Assembly (NCBI RefSeq): GCF_009646115.1
Contig: NZ_CP045722.1
Span: forward strand, 1-64,000
DNA length: 64,000 nucleotides
Direction of reading: 5' to 3'
Origin: Pantoea eucalypti
GTDB lineage: Bacteria > Pseudomonadota > Gammaproteobacteria > Enterobacterales > Enterobacteriaceae
Positions within the stretch are counted from its first letter, which is position 1, and each line of letters opens with the position of its first letter. Shown in pieces: positions 1 to 10,184 of the stretch. Position numbers and translations under genes: made by a program. The notes under the pieces are model-generated. The model saw only the letters and a program-made list of their open reading frames with translations, had not been told where the DNA came from and did no database searches.

Positions 1-1410
1 ATGGCCTCATCAACACGTCTTGCCACCATTCTGCAGGCGGTGATGCAGGGTATGCCAAAGGCGCTGGGCGACAGCCATTATCCAGGCTGGCATCTGGCTC
101 CGGTCACCGGGTTACTGAACGATCCTAATGGATTTATCCATTTCAACGGTGACTACCATCTTTTCTACCAGTGGAACGCGCTCGGCTGTGCGCATCAGCA
201 CAAATGCTGGGGACACTGGCGTTCAGCCGATCTGCTGCATTGGGAGCATCAGCCCATTGCCCTGATGCCGGATGAGGAGTATGACCGCAGCGGCTGCTAC
301 TCCGGCAGCGCGGTAGACGATAACGGTCAGCTGACGCTGATCTATACCGGCAACGTCAAGTTTGATGATGGTTCGCGTACGGCGTGGCAGTGTCTGGCGC
401 AGCAGAACAGTGCGGGGGGTTTTGACAAGCTCGGCCCGGTTATTGCTGTACCGGAAGGGTATACCGGTCACGTTCGCGATCCCAAAGTATGGCGCCATGA
501 AGATTACTGGTACATGGTGCTGGCCGCGCAGACGACGCAGTTACAGGGCAGGGTATTGCTGTTGCGTTCTGACAATCTGCGGGAGTGGCAGAATCTCGGC
601 GAGATTGCGGGAAGCGAACGGGGGGGGCTGGACGCGGCAGGCTATATGTGGGAGTGCCCGGATATGTTCACGCTCGGCGACAGCACCTATCTGATTTGCT
701 GTCCTCAGGGCGTAGTACCCGAAGAGAAGCGCTATCTGAACAGTCACGCCTGCGCCTGGCTGAGTGGTTCGCTTGATTATCAGCAACCTCTATATCAACA
801 CGGTCCGCTTAACGAAATGGATGCAGGGTTTGAATTTTATGCCCCGCAAACTACGTTGACCGCTGACGGGAGACGTCTGCTGGTGGGCTGGATGGGGACG
901 CCGGACGGTGAAGAGATGGCTCAGCCAACCGTGGCACAGGGCTGGATCCACCAGATGACCTGTGTGCGCGAACTGAGCTCACGCAATGGGCGGCTCTGTC
1001 AGCAGCCGGTGGTGGAACTGCAGGCGTTGCGGGAGAAAGAGCAGCACTATAAGGGGCGTGCAGATGATGCGCCACCTATGGACGCAGAGCGGCTGGAGCT
1101 TGAGCTGGAGAGTCGGGGCGACGTTGAACTCAATTTTGCGAATACGCTGATCCTGACATGGCAACAGAATGAACTGCGGCTTGCCCGTCGCAGCCTGGTA
1201 ACGGGTGAGTGGACATATCGCTACTGGACCGGAGTCGCTAGTCGGTTACAGATCCTGTGTGATCACTCCAGTGTTGAGATTTTCATTAACGATGGGGAAG
1301 GGGTGATGAGTAGCCGCTATTTTCCAGACCATCCTGCGTTGCTAACCCTGCACGGGCACGCAGAACTGCAGGTCCGCTACTGGTCGTTACGCCGCTGCAT
1401 GGTAGAATAA
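1..1410 (+). CDS. scrB: Sucrose-6-phosphate hydrolase (GH32 invertase)
   Basis: Hydrolyses cytoplasmic sucrose-6-phosphate, the product of PTS uptake, to glucose-6-phosphate and fructose. The 469-residue protein has the three GH32 acidic motifs: NDPNG at 40-44 (nucleophile Asp), RDP at 159-161 and ECP at 218-220 (acid/base Glu), in the five-bladed propeller part, followed by a C-terminal beta-sandwich region. The length is normal for ScrB. It is followed 29 bp later by a LacI-type regulator, the usual scrB-scrR order; the rest of the locus (scrK, scrY, scrA) would lie before the window. The ATG is the first base of the window, so an earlier in-frame start cannot be excluded. Confidence 0.93.
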   Translation: MASSTRLATILQAVMQGMPKALGDSHYPGWHLAPVTGLLNDPNGFIHFNGDYHLFYQWNALGCAHQHKCWGHWRSADLLHWEHQPIALMPDEEYDRSGCYSGSAVDDNGQLTLIYTGNVKFDDGSRTAWQCLAQQNSAGGFDKLGPVIAVPEGYTGHVRDPKVWRHEDYWYMVLAAQTTQLQGRVLLLRSDNLREWQNLGEIAGSERGGLDAAGYMWECPDMFTLGDSTYLICCPQGVVPEEKRYLNSHACAWLSGSLDYQQPLYQHGPLNEMDAGFEFYAPQTTLTADGRRLLVGWMGTPDGEEMAQPTVAQGWIHQMTCVRELSSRNGRLCQQPVVELQALREKEQHYKGRADDAPPMDAERLELELESRGDVELNFANTLILTWQQNELRLARRSLVTGEWTYRYWTGVASRLQILCDHSSVEIFINDGEGVMSSRYFPDHPALLTLHGHAELQVRYWSLRRCMVE

Positions 1411-1439
1411 GTACTTGTTTCACTAAACGATGCCTTGCC

Positions 1440-2444
1440 GTGAGAAAAACAAAACGCGTTACTATCAGTGACATTGCCGGGCTTGCCGGGGTTTCAAAAG
1501 CCACGGCCAGCCTGGTGCTTAACGGCCGTGGCGAAGAGTTACGGGTCGCGAAGGAGACGCGTGAGCGGGTTCTTACGCTTGCCCGCGAACACCATTATCA
1601 GCCCAGCATCCACGCCCGGATGCTGCATGATGCCCGCAGTCATACACTGGGGCTGGTGGTGCCAGAAATCACTAACCACGGCTTCGCTGCCTTTTCTCAT
1701 GCACTGGAGAATCTTTGCCGCGCGTCCGGGCTGCAGCTGCTGATTTCCTGCACCGACGAAAATGCCGGTCAGGAGATGGTGGTGGTCAACAACCTGGTCG
1801 CGCGGCAGGTCGACGGACTCATTGTTGCCTCCAGTATGCTGACCGACAGTGACTATGTCAGTCTCAGCGAACAGTTGCCGGTACTGCTGTTTGACAGGAC
1901 CATGAACAATACTAAGCTGCCCTGGGTCATCACCGACTCGATAACGCCTACAGCTGAACTGGTTGAAAAGCTGGCACGCGCCTGCCCGGAGGAGATCTAC
2001 TTTATGGGTGGACAGTCTGATCTCTCCCCGACCCAGAATCGTCTGGCGGGATTCAGGGAGGGGCTGGCTCGGGCGGGTGTGACGCTGCAGCCTGAGTGGA
2101 TTATTCAGGGTAACTACCACCCTGGCAGTGGCTATGAAATGTTTGCAGCGCTCTGTAACCGGCTGGGCCGACCGCCCAAAGCGATGTTTACCGCCGCCTG
2201 CGGTCTGCTGGAGGGGGTTCTGCGTTACATGAGCGAGCATAGTCTGCTGACCAGCGACATCCGTATCGCCAGTTTCGATGATCACTATCTCTATGATTCA
2301 CTTTCCATTCCGATCGATACGGTAGAGCAGAACGTTCCGGCACTCGCGCAGGCCTGCTTCACTATGCTGACGACCATGATTGCCGGAGAGGATCCCGTTA
2401 ACAGCCAGCTTATCCTGCCAGCTACTCTGCGGCTGCGTGTCTGA
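1440..2444 (+). CDS. scrR: LacI-family sucrose operon repressor
   Basis: A 334-residue LacI/GalR regulator. The N-terminus has the helix-turn-helix and hinge (residues about 7-60, with [17 protein letters not shown]), followed by a periplasmic-binding-protein-like effector domain. Its position directly after scrB and its ScrR-like sequence support control of sucrose genes, with a sugar such as fructose or fructose-1-phosphate as likely inducer by analogy with known ScrR proteins. The start is GTG at 1440. No strong Shine-Dalgarno is visible, so translation may be coupled to scrB. Confidence 0.9.
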   Translation: MRKTKRVTISDIAGLAGVSKATASLVLNGRGEELRVAKETRERVLTLAREHHYQPSIHARMLHDARSHTLGLVVPEITNHGFAAFSHALENLCRASGLQLLISCTDENAGQEMVVVNNLVARQVDGLIVASSMLTDSDYVSLSEQLPVLLFDRTMNNTKLPWVITDSITPTAELVEKLARACPEEIYFMGGQSDLSPTQNRLAGFREGLARAGVTLQPEWIIQGNYHPGSGYEMFAALCNRLGRPPKAMFTAACGLLEGVLRYMSEHSLLTSDIRIASFDDHYLYDSLSIPIDTVEQNVPALAQACFTMLTTMIAGEDPVNSQLILPATLRLRV

Positions 2445-2477
2445 TCGTCGGTTCTTCTGGCCCGACAATACAATACC

Positions 2478-3668
2478 TCACCATTCGACCGGCAGAGCGT
2501 TGACGCCGCGTAAATTGGCCCTGTGATTGCGGCGAACGCCAGCGGTTATGGGGCGCAACTCTGGTAACCGGGTCAGTAATACATGAAGGGCTACTTCCAT
2601 TTCTGCAAGGGCCAGCCGGTAGCCCATGCAGTGATGAATTCCGCCACCAAATGCCAGACAGCGTCCTTCATGCCGTCGGATATTCACTCGTTCTGGCGAG
2701 GTAAATACCCGCGGATCGTGATTAGCTGCGCCCAGACTCAAAAAGAAGCGGGTTCCGGTCGGGATCAACTGACCTGCCAGCTCTATCTCTTCCAGAGTCG
2801 TCCGGTAGAGCATCTGAACCGAACTATCGTAACGCAGACACTCCTCTATGGCATTGGGTATCAGCGCAGGGTTCCGTTTCAGGCATGCCAGTTCCTGTGG
2901 ATGGTCATGCAGGGCCAGAATGGTGTTGCAGATCATATTTGATGTGGTCTCATGGCCGGCAAGAAACAGAAGTACTACATTGGCGATGATCTCATCGTGA
3001 CTTAGTCGGTCGTCTTCACTGCCACTGCGCAGAAACAGCGACACCAGATCATTCGCCGTGCTGTCACGGCGGGAGACGATCAATGCGCTGAAGTATCTTT
3101 CCAGCACAGCAAAAGCGTCAGCGGCTTCGAGCAGGTCTGCCTGACTGATTTGAGGATCGAAAACTTTCACCAGCACAGAGGTAAGGCGCCCCAGTTCCGG
3201 CGCGTCGGACTCTGAGATATCCAGCATCCTGCAGATGATGCGCACCGGCAGTGGAAAAGCGAATGCCTGAGCCAGATCGCAGGCGCGACGGTCTGCCAGC
3301 GCATCAACCAATTCATTCGCTACAGTCAGTGCCATCTCTCTGAGAGGTTTGATCTCCCGGGCGCTAAACGACTTCATCACCAGTCCTTTCAGCCGGGAAT
3401 GCTCTGGTGGATTAAGCACCAGAAACATTCTGCTGATCCCCTGAAACAGCGGCATGTCGGCGGCATCATGACCAAATCTCAGCCTGACACTTTCCATATA
3501 ATTTTTACCAACCCGACGATCGTTCAGCAGCGCTTCTACGACTGCATGACTGCCGCTGATGATGATCTTATCTCCGGCAGGAATGAGCGGTCCCTGCTGA
3601 TGCAGTTTGCGGTAAAGCGGAAAAGGATTGTCTGAGTAGTCGGGATTCATGAGTTCCTGTAGTTGCAT
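2478..3668 (-). CDS. Cytochrome P450
   Basis: A soluble 396-residue bacterial-type haem monooxygenase. All class signatures are visible: the I-helix oxygen-activation motif AGHETT at 237-242, the K-helix ExxR at 276-279 and the haem loop FGGGIHHCMG at 340-349 with proximal Cys347. There is no N-terminal membrane anchor. No ferredoxin or ferredoxin reductase gene lies next to it, so electrons must come from elsewhere, and the substrate cannot be read from the sequence. A GGAG about ten bases before the ATG supports the start. P450s are uncommon in enterobacteria, so this is probably accessory. It is 22 bp downstream of the chorismate mutase on the same strand and may be co-transcribed with it. 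Confidence 0.93.
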   Translation of the reverse strand: MQLQELMNPDYSDNPFPLYRKLHQQGPLIPAGDKIIISGSHAVVEALLNDRRVGKNYMESVRLRFGHDAADMPLFQGISRMFLVLNPPEHSRLKGLVMKSFSAREIKPLREMALTVANELVDALADRRACDLAQAFAFPLPVRIICRMLDISESDAPELGRLTSVLVKVFDPQISQADLLEAADAFAVLERYFSALIVSRRDSTANDLVSLFLRSGSEDDRLSHDEIIANVVLLFLAGHETTSNMICNTILALHDHPQELACLKRNPALIPNAIEECLRYDSSVQMLYRTTLEEIELAGQLIPTGTRFFLSLGAANHDPRVFTSPERVNIRRHEGRCLAFGGGIHHCMGYRLALAEMEVALHVLLTRLPELRPITAGVRRNHRANLRGVNALPVEW

Positions 3669-3690
3669 AGCTCACTCCGCTGCCTGAGGA

Positions 3691-4236
3691 TTAACGCAAA
3701 CGCTTAATGCGGCCGAGGGAAGCGAAAAGGCTGTTTTTATCCTGCTGACTGAGGTGGGGTGCCGTCAGTTGTGACATCAGGAACGCTTTATCTTCTTGTG
3801 AGAAGATACCGGTCATCAGACGCTGGCTGATTGCGGTAAGGAGCTGAGTATCCAGCTTCTCTATTTGCTGCCTGGTCTCGGCCAGATCCGGAATGGGGCG
3901 ATCACTGTCCGGGACTGAGAGCCAGTCTGCGCGATAGCGATACTGAACTGCTTTGCTGGCATTCATTAGCGCGTGAACAAACGGCTCCACGGAGTGGGGT
4001 TCAAGCCCGGCCTGCTCAGCGTTCTGCAGCATGTGATCCAGCACCACCTGCTCACGTGGCAGATCCTCAATAGGTAAATGATGCTGTGCTTTATAACCTG
4101 CCACCACTTTCATTACCTGCATACGTTCATTCAATGCGCCAGAAAGAGCGCTCATAGAAACAGAGGAAACCGAACCTGCAAAAACGTTACTGCACATAAA
4201 GAGGGAAGAGAAAAAAATAGCCACAAAGTGAGTCAT
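3691..4236 (-). CDS. Secreted (gamma-class AroQ) chorismate mutase
   Basis: Converts chorismate to prephenate, here in the periplasm or outside the cell. Residues 1-20 form a signal peptide with a VFA-G cleavage pattern. The mature all-helical part (about 160 residues) matches the *AroQ/AroQ-gamma type, with the conserved pattern around LNERMQVMKVVAGYKAQHH and a following DLPREQVVLD segment. The length of 181 residues is typical. GGAG upstream of the ATG supports the start. Secreted chorismate mutases are known in Erwinia, Salmonella and other host-associated bacteria; a role in modulating host aromatic metabolism is inference only. It lies upstream of, and on the same strand as, the P450 gene. 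Confidence 0.87.
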   Translation of the reverse strand: MTHFVAIFFSSLFMCSNVFAGSVSSVSMSALSGALNERMQVMKVVAGYKAQHHLPIEDLPREQVVLDHMLQNAEQAGLEPHSVEPFVHALMNASKAVQYRYRADWLSVPDSDRPIPDLAETRQQIEKLDTQLLTAISQRLMTGIFSQEDKAFLMSQLTAPHLSQQDKNSLFASLGRIKRLR

Positions 4237-4453
4237 TTGCCTGCTCCGTTGATAAAAGCTGGCACTAATTTAGGCACGAAAAGATAACTCCGTGTGATTA
4301 TTTTATTGTCAAAATGTGAATGGTGTGAAATGTCAGCTAAATACAAGCAGGTTATTAATTTTAATGTATTTTTTTAAATTTTTAGTCATGAAAGCTTCAC
4401 ATTCATTTGGCACGCTGACAGGTTGTTCGATTGAGCGGGTGTTGAGGGTGAGA

Positions 4454-5365
4454 TCAAATAATGACCCGGTCGGGACCTAAATCGGCAGGGGCAAAAAACT
4501 GATATTTCAGCACGCAGCGTCGTCCGGCACTTTGTGCGCTTCGAACAGAAGGAAAATTGCCTGGAAGGATGGTGCCAGTCAGCAGCTCCTGCACACCAGG
4601 GTGATGACAAAGTTGTTGCAGTAAACGCTGCTGTGCACATGCGGCGAGTCCGCGTCCTTGATAAGCGGGTATAATCACTTCATCCATAATCTGAACGCCC
4701 TCAATAAAGGCCAGTCGCCGGCGTTCGCAAATCATCAGCCCTGCCAGCATGCCCTGCCAGACAATCATAAGTACATGACCCGCGGCAATATCCTCACGTA
4801 ATTCCTGTTTGCTCGAAGCCATCAGCTGATCACGCAGATGCGGCAGCGTGTGCCAGCTGGCACGATAGGCGTTGTTAATCATCTGAAGACAGGCGGGATA
4901 ATCTCTCCGGGCAGCCTTCACCAGTGAAATGTTTTTATCGGGAGGCTTCGTAACGGCAGCCGGATCGCTGAGGAATATCAGTTGATCGGTAAACCCAATG
5001 TCGGGATGGGTCGCAGGCAACAGGACACGCAACTTTAGCGGTTTCAGCGGCTGCCACGCCTTTATGATAGCGTCAGCCACCGCGTAATCAATGACGCTGT
5101 CACGGGCCACAATTTCAATAAAAGGCTGAGCAGGATCACCACCCAGATAGCGCGGCCCGGTGAGATAACGCTGGCCATTAATCCTCAGTTCACGCTGCAA
5201 AAAAGTGTGCTGGGGCAACCCGGTTTCTCGCCAGGGAAAGGCGGCGGAAAAATGATGGTCGTGGCATCGGGTCTGCTGTTGTGCCAGCCAGCGGGCAAGC
5301 CAGTCGCTGAGACAGTCCGATGAAACAGGAACAGCACGGTAGAGCGACATCATATAATCCAGCAT
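4454..5365 (-). CDS. GNAT-type N-acetyltransferase, two-part protein
   Basis: A 303-residue protein whose C-terminal half is a GNAT acyl-CoA transferase domain; the acetyl-CoA pyrophosphate loop is seen as IIPAYQGRGLAACAQQRLLQ near residue 240. The N-terminal 130 residues do not resemble a catalytic GNAT fold and may be a degenerate second GNAT or a substrate-recognition part. The annotated start gives MLDYMM; a second ATG two codons before SLYRAV is possible. The substrate is unknown. No operon partner is evident: the 217 bp to the next gene hold no recognisable feature. Confidence 0.75.
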   Translation of the reverse strand: MLDYMMSLYRAVPVSSDCLSDWLARWLAQQQTRCHDHHFSAAFPWRETGLPQHTFLQRELRINGQRYLTGPRYLGGDPAQPFIEIVARDSVIDYAVADAIIKAWQPLKPLKLRVLLPATHPDIGFTDQLIFLSDPAAVTKPPDKNISLVKAARRDYPACLQMINNAYRASWHTLPHLRDQLMASSKQELREDIAAGHVLMIVWQGMLAGLMICERRRLAFIEGVQIMDEVIIPAYQGRGLAACAQQRLLQQLCHHPGVQELLTGTILPGNFPSVRSAQSAGRRCVLKYQFFAPADLGPDRVII

Positions 5366-5842
5366 AAGATTCCTTATTGCCCGCCGTGAGTGATCTCCTG
5401 CCTCTTCAGCGATCTGTCTAAACCGTTGCCGGGTTAAAATGAGACTGCTGAGAGTGTAAACGATGTGCTCTGTTTATGACCATCTCAACCTGTCAGCACG
5501 AAGCATTCCTTTTCTGCAGTATGGCTGCCCTGCACTGGCGGACGGCGGAGTGCTGAAAAGCGACGCGATAAACGTCCTGTTCTGCGAACAGCTATTTCGC
5601 CGTTGTCTGAATGGAAGGAAAGCCTTAGATATAAATTTAATCAGGTCTGACTCACCTATGCTGACATGGTCAAATTAATTGACTGAATATGGCTGAGTTG
5701 CCCAAAAAAATAATGAAAAATTATAAACGAATTTTTTACGTAAATATGACGAAATCAGATAATCGGCAGCTAATAAATGGATTATGCTAAACAGGCAGTT
5801 CAATAATTATAAAGTTCCGATTTTTAAACACCCGGGGGTTAT
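5366..5842. other. Intergenic stretch, no confident gene
   Basis: This 477-bp stretch separates the divergent GNAT and 69-residue genes. It becomes AT-rich after about 5620. A 71-codon open frame at 5463-5678 has no ribosome binding site and no protein-like character, so it is not called. No terminator, repeat or RNA gene was recognised. Confidence 0.5.
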
Positions 5843-6052
5843 ATGGTTCATATTGATTTATGTACCAAAGATGGCGTGATGAAAGCTTATGCGTTTCAAA
5901 CGCCTATGCAGGCAATGACCTTGCTGGAAAAAATTAAAAATGATGAATTTCAATGGTTTAATCTTGAGTGGGATGGGGTTCGCTTTAACTGTCCGCATCA
6001 TTTTATTAAAAGACTCAGCAGCCGTTCTTATATTAAAGCGTTCTGGCGTTAA
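5843..6052 (+). CDS. Small hypothetical protein, 69 residues
   Basis: An uncharacterised short protein without signal peptide or membrane segment, starting MVHIDLCTKDG and rich in aromatic residues (several Phe and Trp). A purine-rich GGGGG precedes the ATG by about six bases. A GC-rich hairpin about 95 bp after the stop could end the transcript. The family is not recognised and no function is proposed. It stands alone between a GNAT gene and a diguanylate cyclase, with an AT-rich upstream region. Confidence 0.5.
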   Translation: MVHIDLCTKDGVMKAYAFQTPMQAMTLLEKIKNDEFQWFNLEWDGVRFNCPHHFIKRLSSRSYIKAFWR

Positions 6053-6145
6053 ATTCTATTAAATGATTAAATTCGTGCAAATCTGTCTGTTTTTGATACT
6101 GGTCTGATTTAACTGTTTTCAGCTTATTTTATTCATGATCATAAC

Positions 6146-6164
6146 CGGGGCAACCTCTGCCCCG
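6146..6164 (+). terminator. Possible weak intrinsic terminator
   Basis: Perfect 7-bp stem CGGGGCA/TGCCCCG with a five-base loop, about 95 bp after the 69-residue gene. It is followed only by TTATTC, not a real T-run, so termination would be weak. Confidence 0.4.
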
Positions 6165-6448
6165 TTATTCAATGCTATTGAAGGGCTTTATGATCGTGAT
6201 CAGCGATAATTTTAAACATCAGGTGCATCGTGCCAGGCTTAACAGATATCATTATTACGGCTTAATCATTCGCTGCTGTTGCTTATCATAACCCTCTACA
6301 CGCTAAAGAATGCGTGAGTAATACAGAGCCATTTCGTGCTCAACCCCGCAATAGGTCGTGATCCCGTCTTAATCTTCTTCTGTTCTTCCCTTGACCTGTA
6401 GTGACAACTGTTACACTCAGATGACGTTTATCCTGGATCCTGACTGTA

Positions 6449-8032
6449 ATGCGCCGTGAAAAAATGCGCCTGCGTTCGCTACTGACTTTGCTTTCCATTG
6501 GGGGCGTCATTCTGACCTCCGGTCTTCTGCTGAGCGCGTTACTGCTGTTTCAGAAAGCCAATATCGAAAACAGCCTGCTGGAAGGGAACATTGCTTATGC
6601 GCGTAAACTGGCCGATACCACCGATCGTTACCTGGCGATAGCGCAGCGTGAACTGGCCTGGAGTGCAACACAGATCAAGACGCTCGGTGATGTTCAACAA
6701 CTGGAAGAAGAGACCGAGCGCTTAAGAATGCAGTCGGGCTTTTTCAATTCAGTCGTGGTCGTTAATCATGACGCCATCATTGCGGCCACCTCACCGGATA
6801 GTCTGAATCTGATTGGCGTTAAGCTGCACTCTGCGGCCAGCCTGAAGGCTATTTCGACACAGAAGCCTTTTATTTCCCCTCCCTTTACCTCTGCTGCGGG
6901 TAACTATGTGGTTTTTTTATCACAGCCTCTGTTCAGCGAGGAGGGCCATTATCTGGGATACATAGGTGGCACCATCTATCTCAAAAAACAGAGCATGCTG
7001 AGCGAAATCCTGAGCCAGCATTTTTACACCAAAGGGTCGATGGTCAGCGTGGTCAGCAATGAAGGGCTGATTATTTTCAGTCACGATCCGGCGCGTGTCG
7101 GAACAAAGATGCTGCTTAGCCTGGCATTGCAGAAGCAACTTGCCACCTCAGAAAGTGGGCACTTCACGCTGGAGAGTGATGGACAGAACTACCTCACCGG
7201 TTACGGCACGCTGCACAAAACCGGCTGGAATGTATTTATTACCGGCACGTCTGAAACGGTCAGGCATATTCTGATGCGCACGGCGGAGAGCGCAGTCTGG
7301 TTTGTTCTGGGCATTATCATCGTGACCGCGGGCGTTATTGCGTTTATGGCAGGTCGCATTGCTTCTCCACTGGAAAAACTGGCGGACAGAGTGCGTGATG
7401 GCGGCAGCGAAGCGCAGGCCGAATCACTCGCCACGGTTAAAACCTGGTATTACGAGGCTGATCGACTTAAAGAAGCGGTACAGGCTCATCGTCACGCCGT
7501 GGCGGGTCATCTGGCCGCGCTGAACGATGAAGTGATGACCGATCCCCTGACCAGTCTTTGTAACCGGCGTGGATTCTCTGTACTGGCAGCGCGGTCAGAC
7601 AGTGAGCATGAACAGAGTGTCATCGCCATTGATATCGACCATTTTAAGAAGATAAACGACTGGTATGGGCATGACGCAGGTGATGCGGTGCTGGTGAATC
7701 TGGCGGCGTTGCTGCGTCAGCTCAGTCGGATCGGCGATATCGTTAGCCGGTTTGGCGGAGAGGAGTTTATCCTGCTACTGCCCCACACTACGCTGGAGGA
7801 TGCGGCCCGCACCGCAGAACGAATTCGTGAGGTCGTCAGCATCACCACCTTCCCGTTTGCCGGAACAGTGACAATATCAGCAGGCGTGGCTTCAGGCGCT
7901 GAACTGGCTGGCAATCGCGAGGCTGTGCTACGGCGTGCTGATGAAGCGCTCTACGAGGCAAAAGCCGCCGGGCGTAACACTGTCAGGATTGCCGGGCCAG
8001 GCGGCTTCAGCGCATTTGGGTCGGAAAAATAA
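6449..8032 (+). CDS. Membrane-bound diguanylate cyclase (Cache-HAMP-GGDEF)
   Basis: Makes cyclic di-GMP from two GTP at the inner membrane. The 527-residue protein has TM1 at about 11-33, a Cache-like periplasmic sensor to about 275, TM2 at about 280-300, a HAMP-like segment and a GGDEF domain. The active site is GGEEF at 436-440, a functional variant, and the inhibitory I-site RxxD (RIGD, 427-430) sits at the expected spacing, so product inhibition is likely. A second in-frame ATG (MRLRSLL) five codons downstream is an alternative start; neither has a strong ribosome binding site. It is convergent with the EAL protein next door, which would degrade its product. Confidence 0.92.
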   Translation: MRREKMRLRSLLTLLSIGGVILTSGLLLSALLLFQKANIENSLLEGNIAYARKLADTTDRYLAIAQRELAWSATQIKTLGDVQQLEEETERLRMQSGFFNSVVVVNHDAIIAATSPDSLNLIGVKLHSAASLKAISTQKPFISPPFTSAAGNYVVFLSQPLFSEEGHYLGYIGGTIYLKKQSMLSEILSQHFYTKGSMVSVVSNEGLIIFSHDPARVGTKMLLSLALQKQLATSESGHFTLESDGQNYLTGYGTLHKTGWNVFITGTSETVRHILMRTAESAVWFVLGIIIVTAGVIAFMAGRIASPLEKLADRVRDGGSEAQAESLATVKTWYYEADRLKEAVQAHRHAVAGHLAALNDEVMTDPLTSLCNRRGFSVLAARSDSEHEQSVIAIDIDHFKKINDWYGHDAGDAVLVNLAALLRQLSRIGDIVSRFGGEEFILLLPHTTLEDAARTAERIREVVSITTFPFAGTVTISAGVASGAELAGNREAVLRRADEALYEAKAAGRNTVRIAGPGGFSAFGSEK

Positions 8033-8056
8033 GAGGGTGGGGCGGGTGAGTCAGGC

Positions 8057-9838
8057 TTAGCACTGACTGCGTAATCGCCAGCCCAGCCACTCATCCAGTG
8101 CCGCTTCCGGCAGTGGTCTGGAGTAGAAAAATCCCTGAGCCTGATCACAACCAAATTCGGTCAGCGCCGTAACAGTTTCCGCATTCTCCACACCTTCAGC
8201 CAGCACCCTGTAATCGAGATCCTTAAGCATGGCAATAATACTGCGAGCGATGACACGCGATGCGGTATCAGACGCAATTTCGCTGATCAGTGAACGGTCA
8301 AGTTTGATTACGTCCAGAGGCATGCGTCGGAGATAGCTGATGTTGCTGTAGCCGGTGCCAAAGTCATCCAGTGAAATATCAAATCCACGAAGTTTAAGCA
8401 TCTCCAGACCCTGTATTGCGGCCGGGCTTTCCAGAATCCGTTCTGTTTCCAGACACTCAACGCCCAGCAGCGAAACCGGCAGCTTTGCGCTGATCATCCG
8501 TTCTTCCAGCTCGTCTGCAAATCCTTCACGGGAAAAATCGCTACTGCTGACATTAATTGTGATCGGCAACTGTATATAGCTGTTACGAAGCCGGGATAGC
8601 CGGGCGATCACGTGCTCTGTGACCCACGTCGTTAACTCGCTGAGCAGCTCGGTTTGCCCGGCAAAAGGTAAAAACTGTGCAGGCGACAGTTCGCCGCGCT
8701 GCGGATGCTGCCAGCGGATCAGGGCTTCCAGTCCAATCGGTTTGCCGCTGTGCAGACAGATTTTAGGCTGATAAGCGAGCCATAATCCTTTGTCCTGGCG
8801 TATTGCCGTAGCCAGATCATGCATCAGGGTGAAATCCTGCGTGTGGCGCGTATCGGTGGCCTCACTAAAAGGCATCGAAGCAATGTCTCGGGTAATGGCT
8901 TCGTGCAGCGCACTGAGTGCGCGCCGCAGGATCTCCTTAGCGGGCAATTCTCCGGTTTTGAAACTCGCTTCCCCGGTGTGGGTCATTAATGCAACCGATA
9001 GCCCATCACCGATATCGGCACTGATCCCAGCCAGCTTCGTTGCCACCCAGTTAGCTGTGAGCCTGCTCTCCTGACGAGTCAGCAGGGCAAAGCGCCCGGT
9101 TGCTATGGTATAGAGCATTTCACAAGGTGCAGGACGCAGGCGCAGCGGCAATAGCGTGGCCACATCTTTCAGCAGGCTTTCAACTGGTCCCATTCCCATT
9201 GAACGCGCAAGTTCATAAGCGCGTGGCATATCGATACAGTCAATCAGTACCAGCCGCCGTGGGGTGGTGTCTCCAGAAGCAGCCAGGAATTGCAGATCAC
9301 GAATCAAACGCTGACGGTTGGGCAATCCTGTGACGGGGTCGGAAAAGCCAGCCGAGTACCAGGCATCAAGAAAAGAGATCACCAGTGCTGCCAGCATTTT
9401 AAGCATCGCCGCCTGATCGCGACTAAAGGGGTGAGGTGCGGTATCGGTCACACACATCGTGCCCAGTATCAGACCGGTGCTGCTTTTCAGTGGCACACCT
9501 GCATAGAAACGAATAAAAGGCGCACCGGTAATCAGTGGATGTTCAGCAAAGCGGACATCAAGCAGCGTATCGGGCACCACGACAATACTGTCATTATCCA
9601 CTACGTGTCTGCAGAGTGAGTGCTGTCTGGAGGATTGTGTAAGGGTGAAATTATGCGCTGCTTTAACATACTGCATCTCATCATCCAGCACCGAGATAAA
9701 GCTGCCGGGAATACCGAGTGCCTGGCTCGACAGCCGAACGAATTGTCGCAGCACATCGTCACGGCTTTCATCGTTACTGCGCAACGCGTGCAGGGTCTGC
9801 GTACGGCATTCATCGCCGCCGCTTAGGCTCATAAGCAT
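8057..9838 (-). CDS. GAF-GGDEF-EAL protein, probable c-di-GMP phosphodiesterase
   Basis: A soluble 593-residue protein. The GAF domain (about 20-155) resembles that of the 12.6 kb protein. The GGDEF domain (about 165-325) is degenerate, with ATGRF at about 246-250 in place of GGDEF, so it is probably not a cyclase. The EAL domain (about 340-590) looks intact: EAL at 371-373, an Asn in INVSSSDF, Glu in ECLETERIL, DDFGTG at 491-496, AEGVEN and QGFFYSRPL. The expected net activity is hydrolysis of c-di-GMP to pGpG, possibly modulated through GAF or by GTP binding to the dead GGDEF. It may start at the third residue, a second ATG. It is convergent with the upstream cyclase and divergent from the chemotaxis protein. 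Confidence 0.92.
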   Translation of the reverse strand: MLMSLSGGDECRTQTLHALRSNDESRDDVLRQFVRLSSQALGIPGSFISVLDDEMQYVKAAHNFTLTQSSRQHSLCRHVVDNDSIVVVPDTLLDVRFAEHPLITGAPFIRFYAGVPLKSSTGLILGTMCVTDTAPHPFSRDQAAMLKMLAALVISFLDAWYSAGFSDPVTGLPNRQRLIRDLQFLAASGDTTPRRLVLIDCIDMPRAYELARSMGMGPVESLLKDVATLLPLRLRPAPCEMLYTIATGRFALLTRQESRLTANWVATKLAGISADIGDGLSVALMTHTGEASFKTGELPAKEILRRALSALHEAITRDIASMPFSEATDTRHTQDFTLMHDLATAIRQDKGLWLAYQPKICLHSGKPIGLEALIRWQHPQRGELSPAQFLPFAGQTELLSELTTWVTEHVIARLSRLRNSYIQLPITINVSSSDFSREGFADELEERMISAKLPVSLLGVECLETERILESPAAIQGLEMLKLRGFDISLDDFGTGYSNISYLRRMPLDVIKLDRSLISEIASDTASRVIARSIIAMLKDLDYRVLAEGVENAETVTALTEFGCDQAQGFFYSRPLPEAALDEWLGWRLRSQC

Positions 9839-9946
9839 GGATTCCTCTGCATCGGCTGGTTACGGAGTGGAATTAAACAGAAAAACTAAAGGGTTTGACG
9901 ACATGAATATAGGCTATTTCTGTAAAAAAAGAAGAAGTTTATTGAT

Positions 9947-10132
9947 TTATTTTTTATCGCACCGCACGCCATCACTGGCCAGGTAAGCAAATATTTTTTC
10001 TTTAACGAAATATTTTCGTATTGCTGATTCTATTATTTCGTCGTCAAAAACTATTAATTTCTTAAATATCCTGCCAGTATACTCACTATAAACATAGCGC
10101 GCTATATAATAACGCGATAAATCAAATGGCAT
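9947..10132 (-). CDS. Possible small protein, 61 residues
   Basis: A short AT-rich open frame with protein-like composition (KLIVFDDEIIESAIRKYF), between the divergent phosphodiesterase and chemotaxis genes. No clear Shine-Dalgarno precedes the ATG, no family is recognised, and it could be chance. It is listed because its residue pattern looks more like protein than the usual shadow frame. Confidence 0.3.
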   Translation of the reverse strand: MPFDLSRYYIARYVYSEYTGRIFKKLIVFDDEIIESAIRKYFVKEKIFAYLASDGVRCDKK

Positions 10133-10184
10133 AATTTACTTTTACTTTCTTTACCTACACCAATGACAACATCGGGGAAAACTC

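Noticed and set aside
1539..2285. 248-codon open frame on the minus strand inside scrR
   Set aside because: It is wholly antisense to a clear LacI-family gene, has no family motifs and results from GC-rich codon structure.
5463..5678. 71-codon frame upstream of the 69-residue gene
   Set aside because: No ribosome binding site, no family, and the residue pattern looks random.
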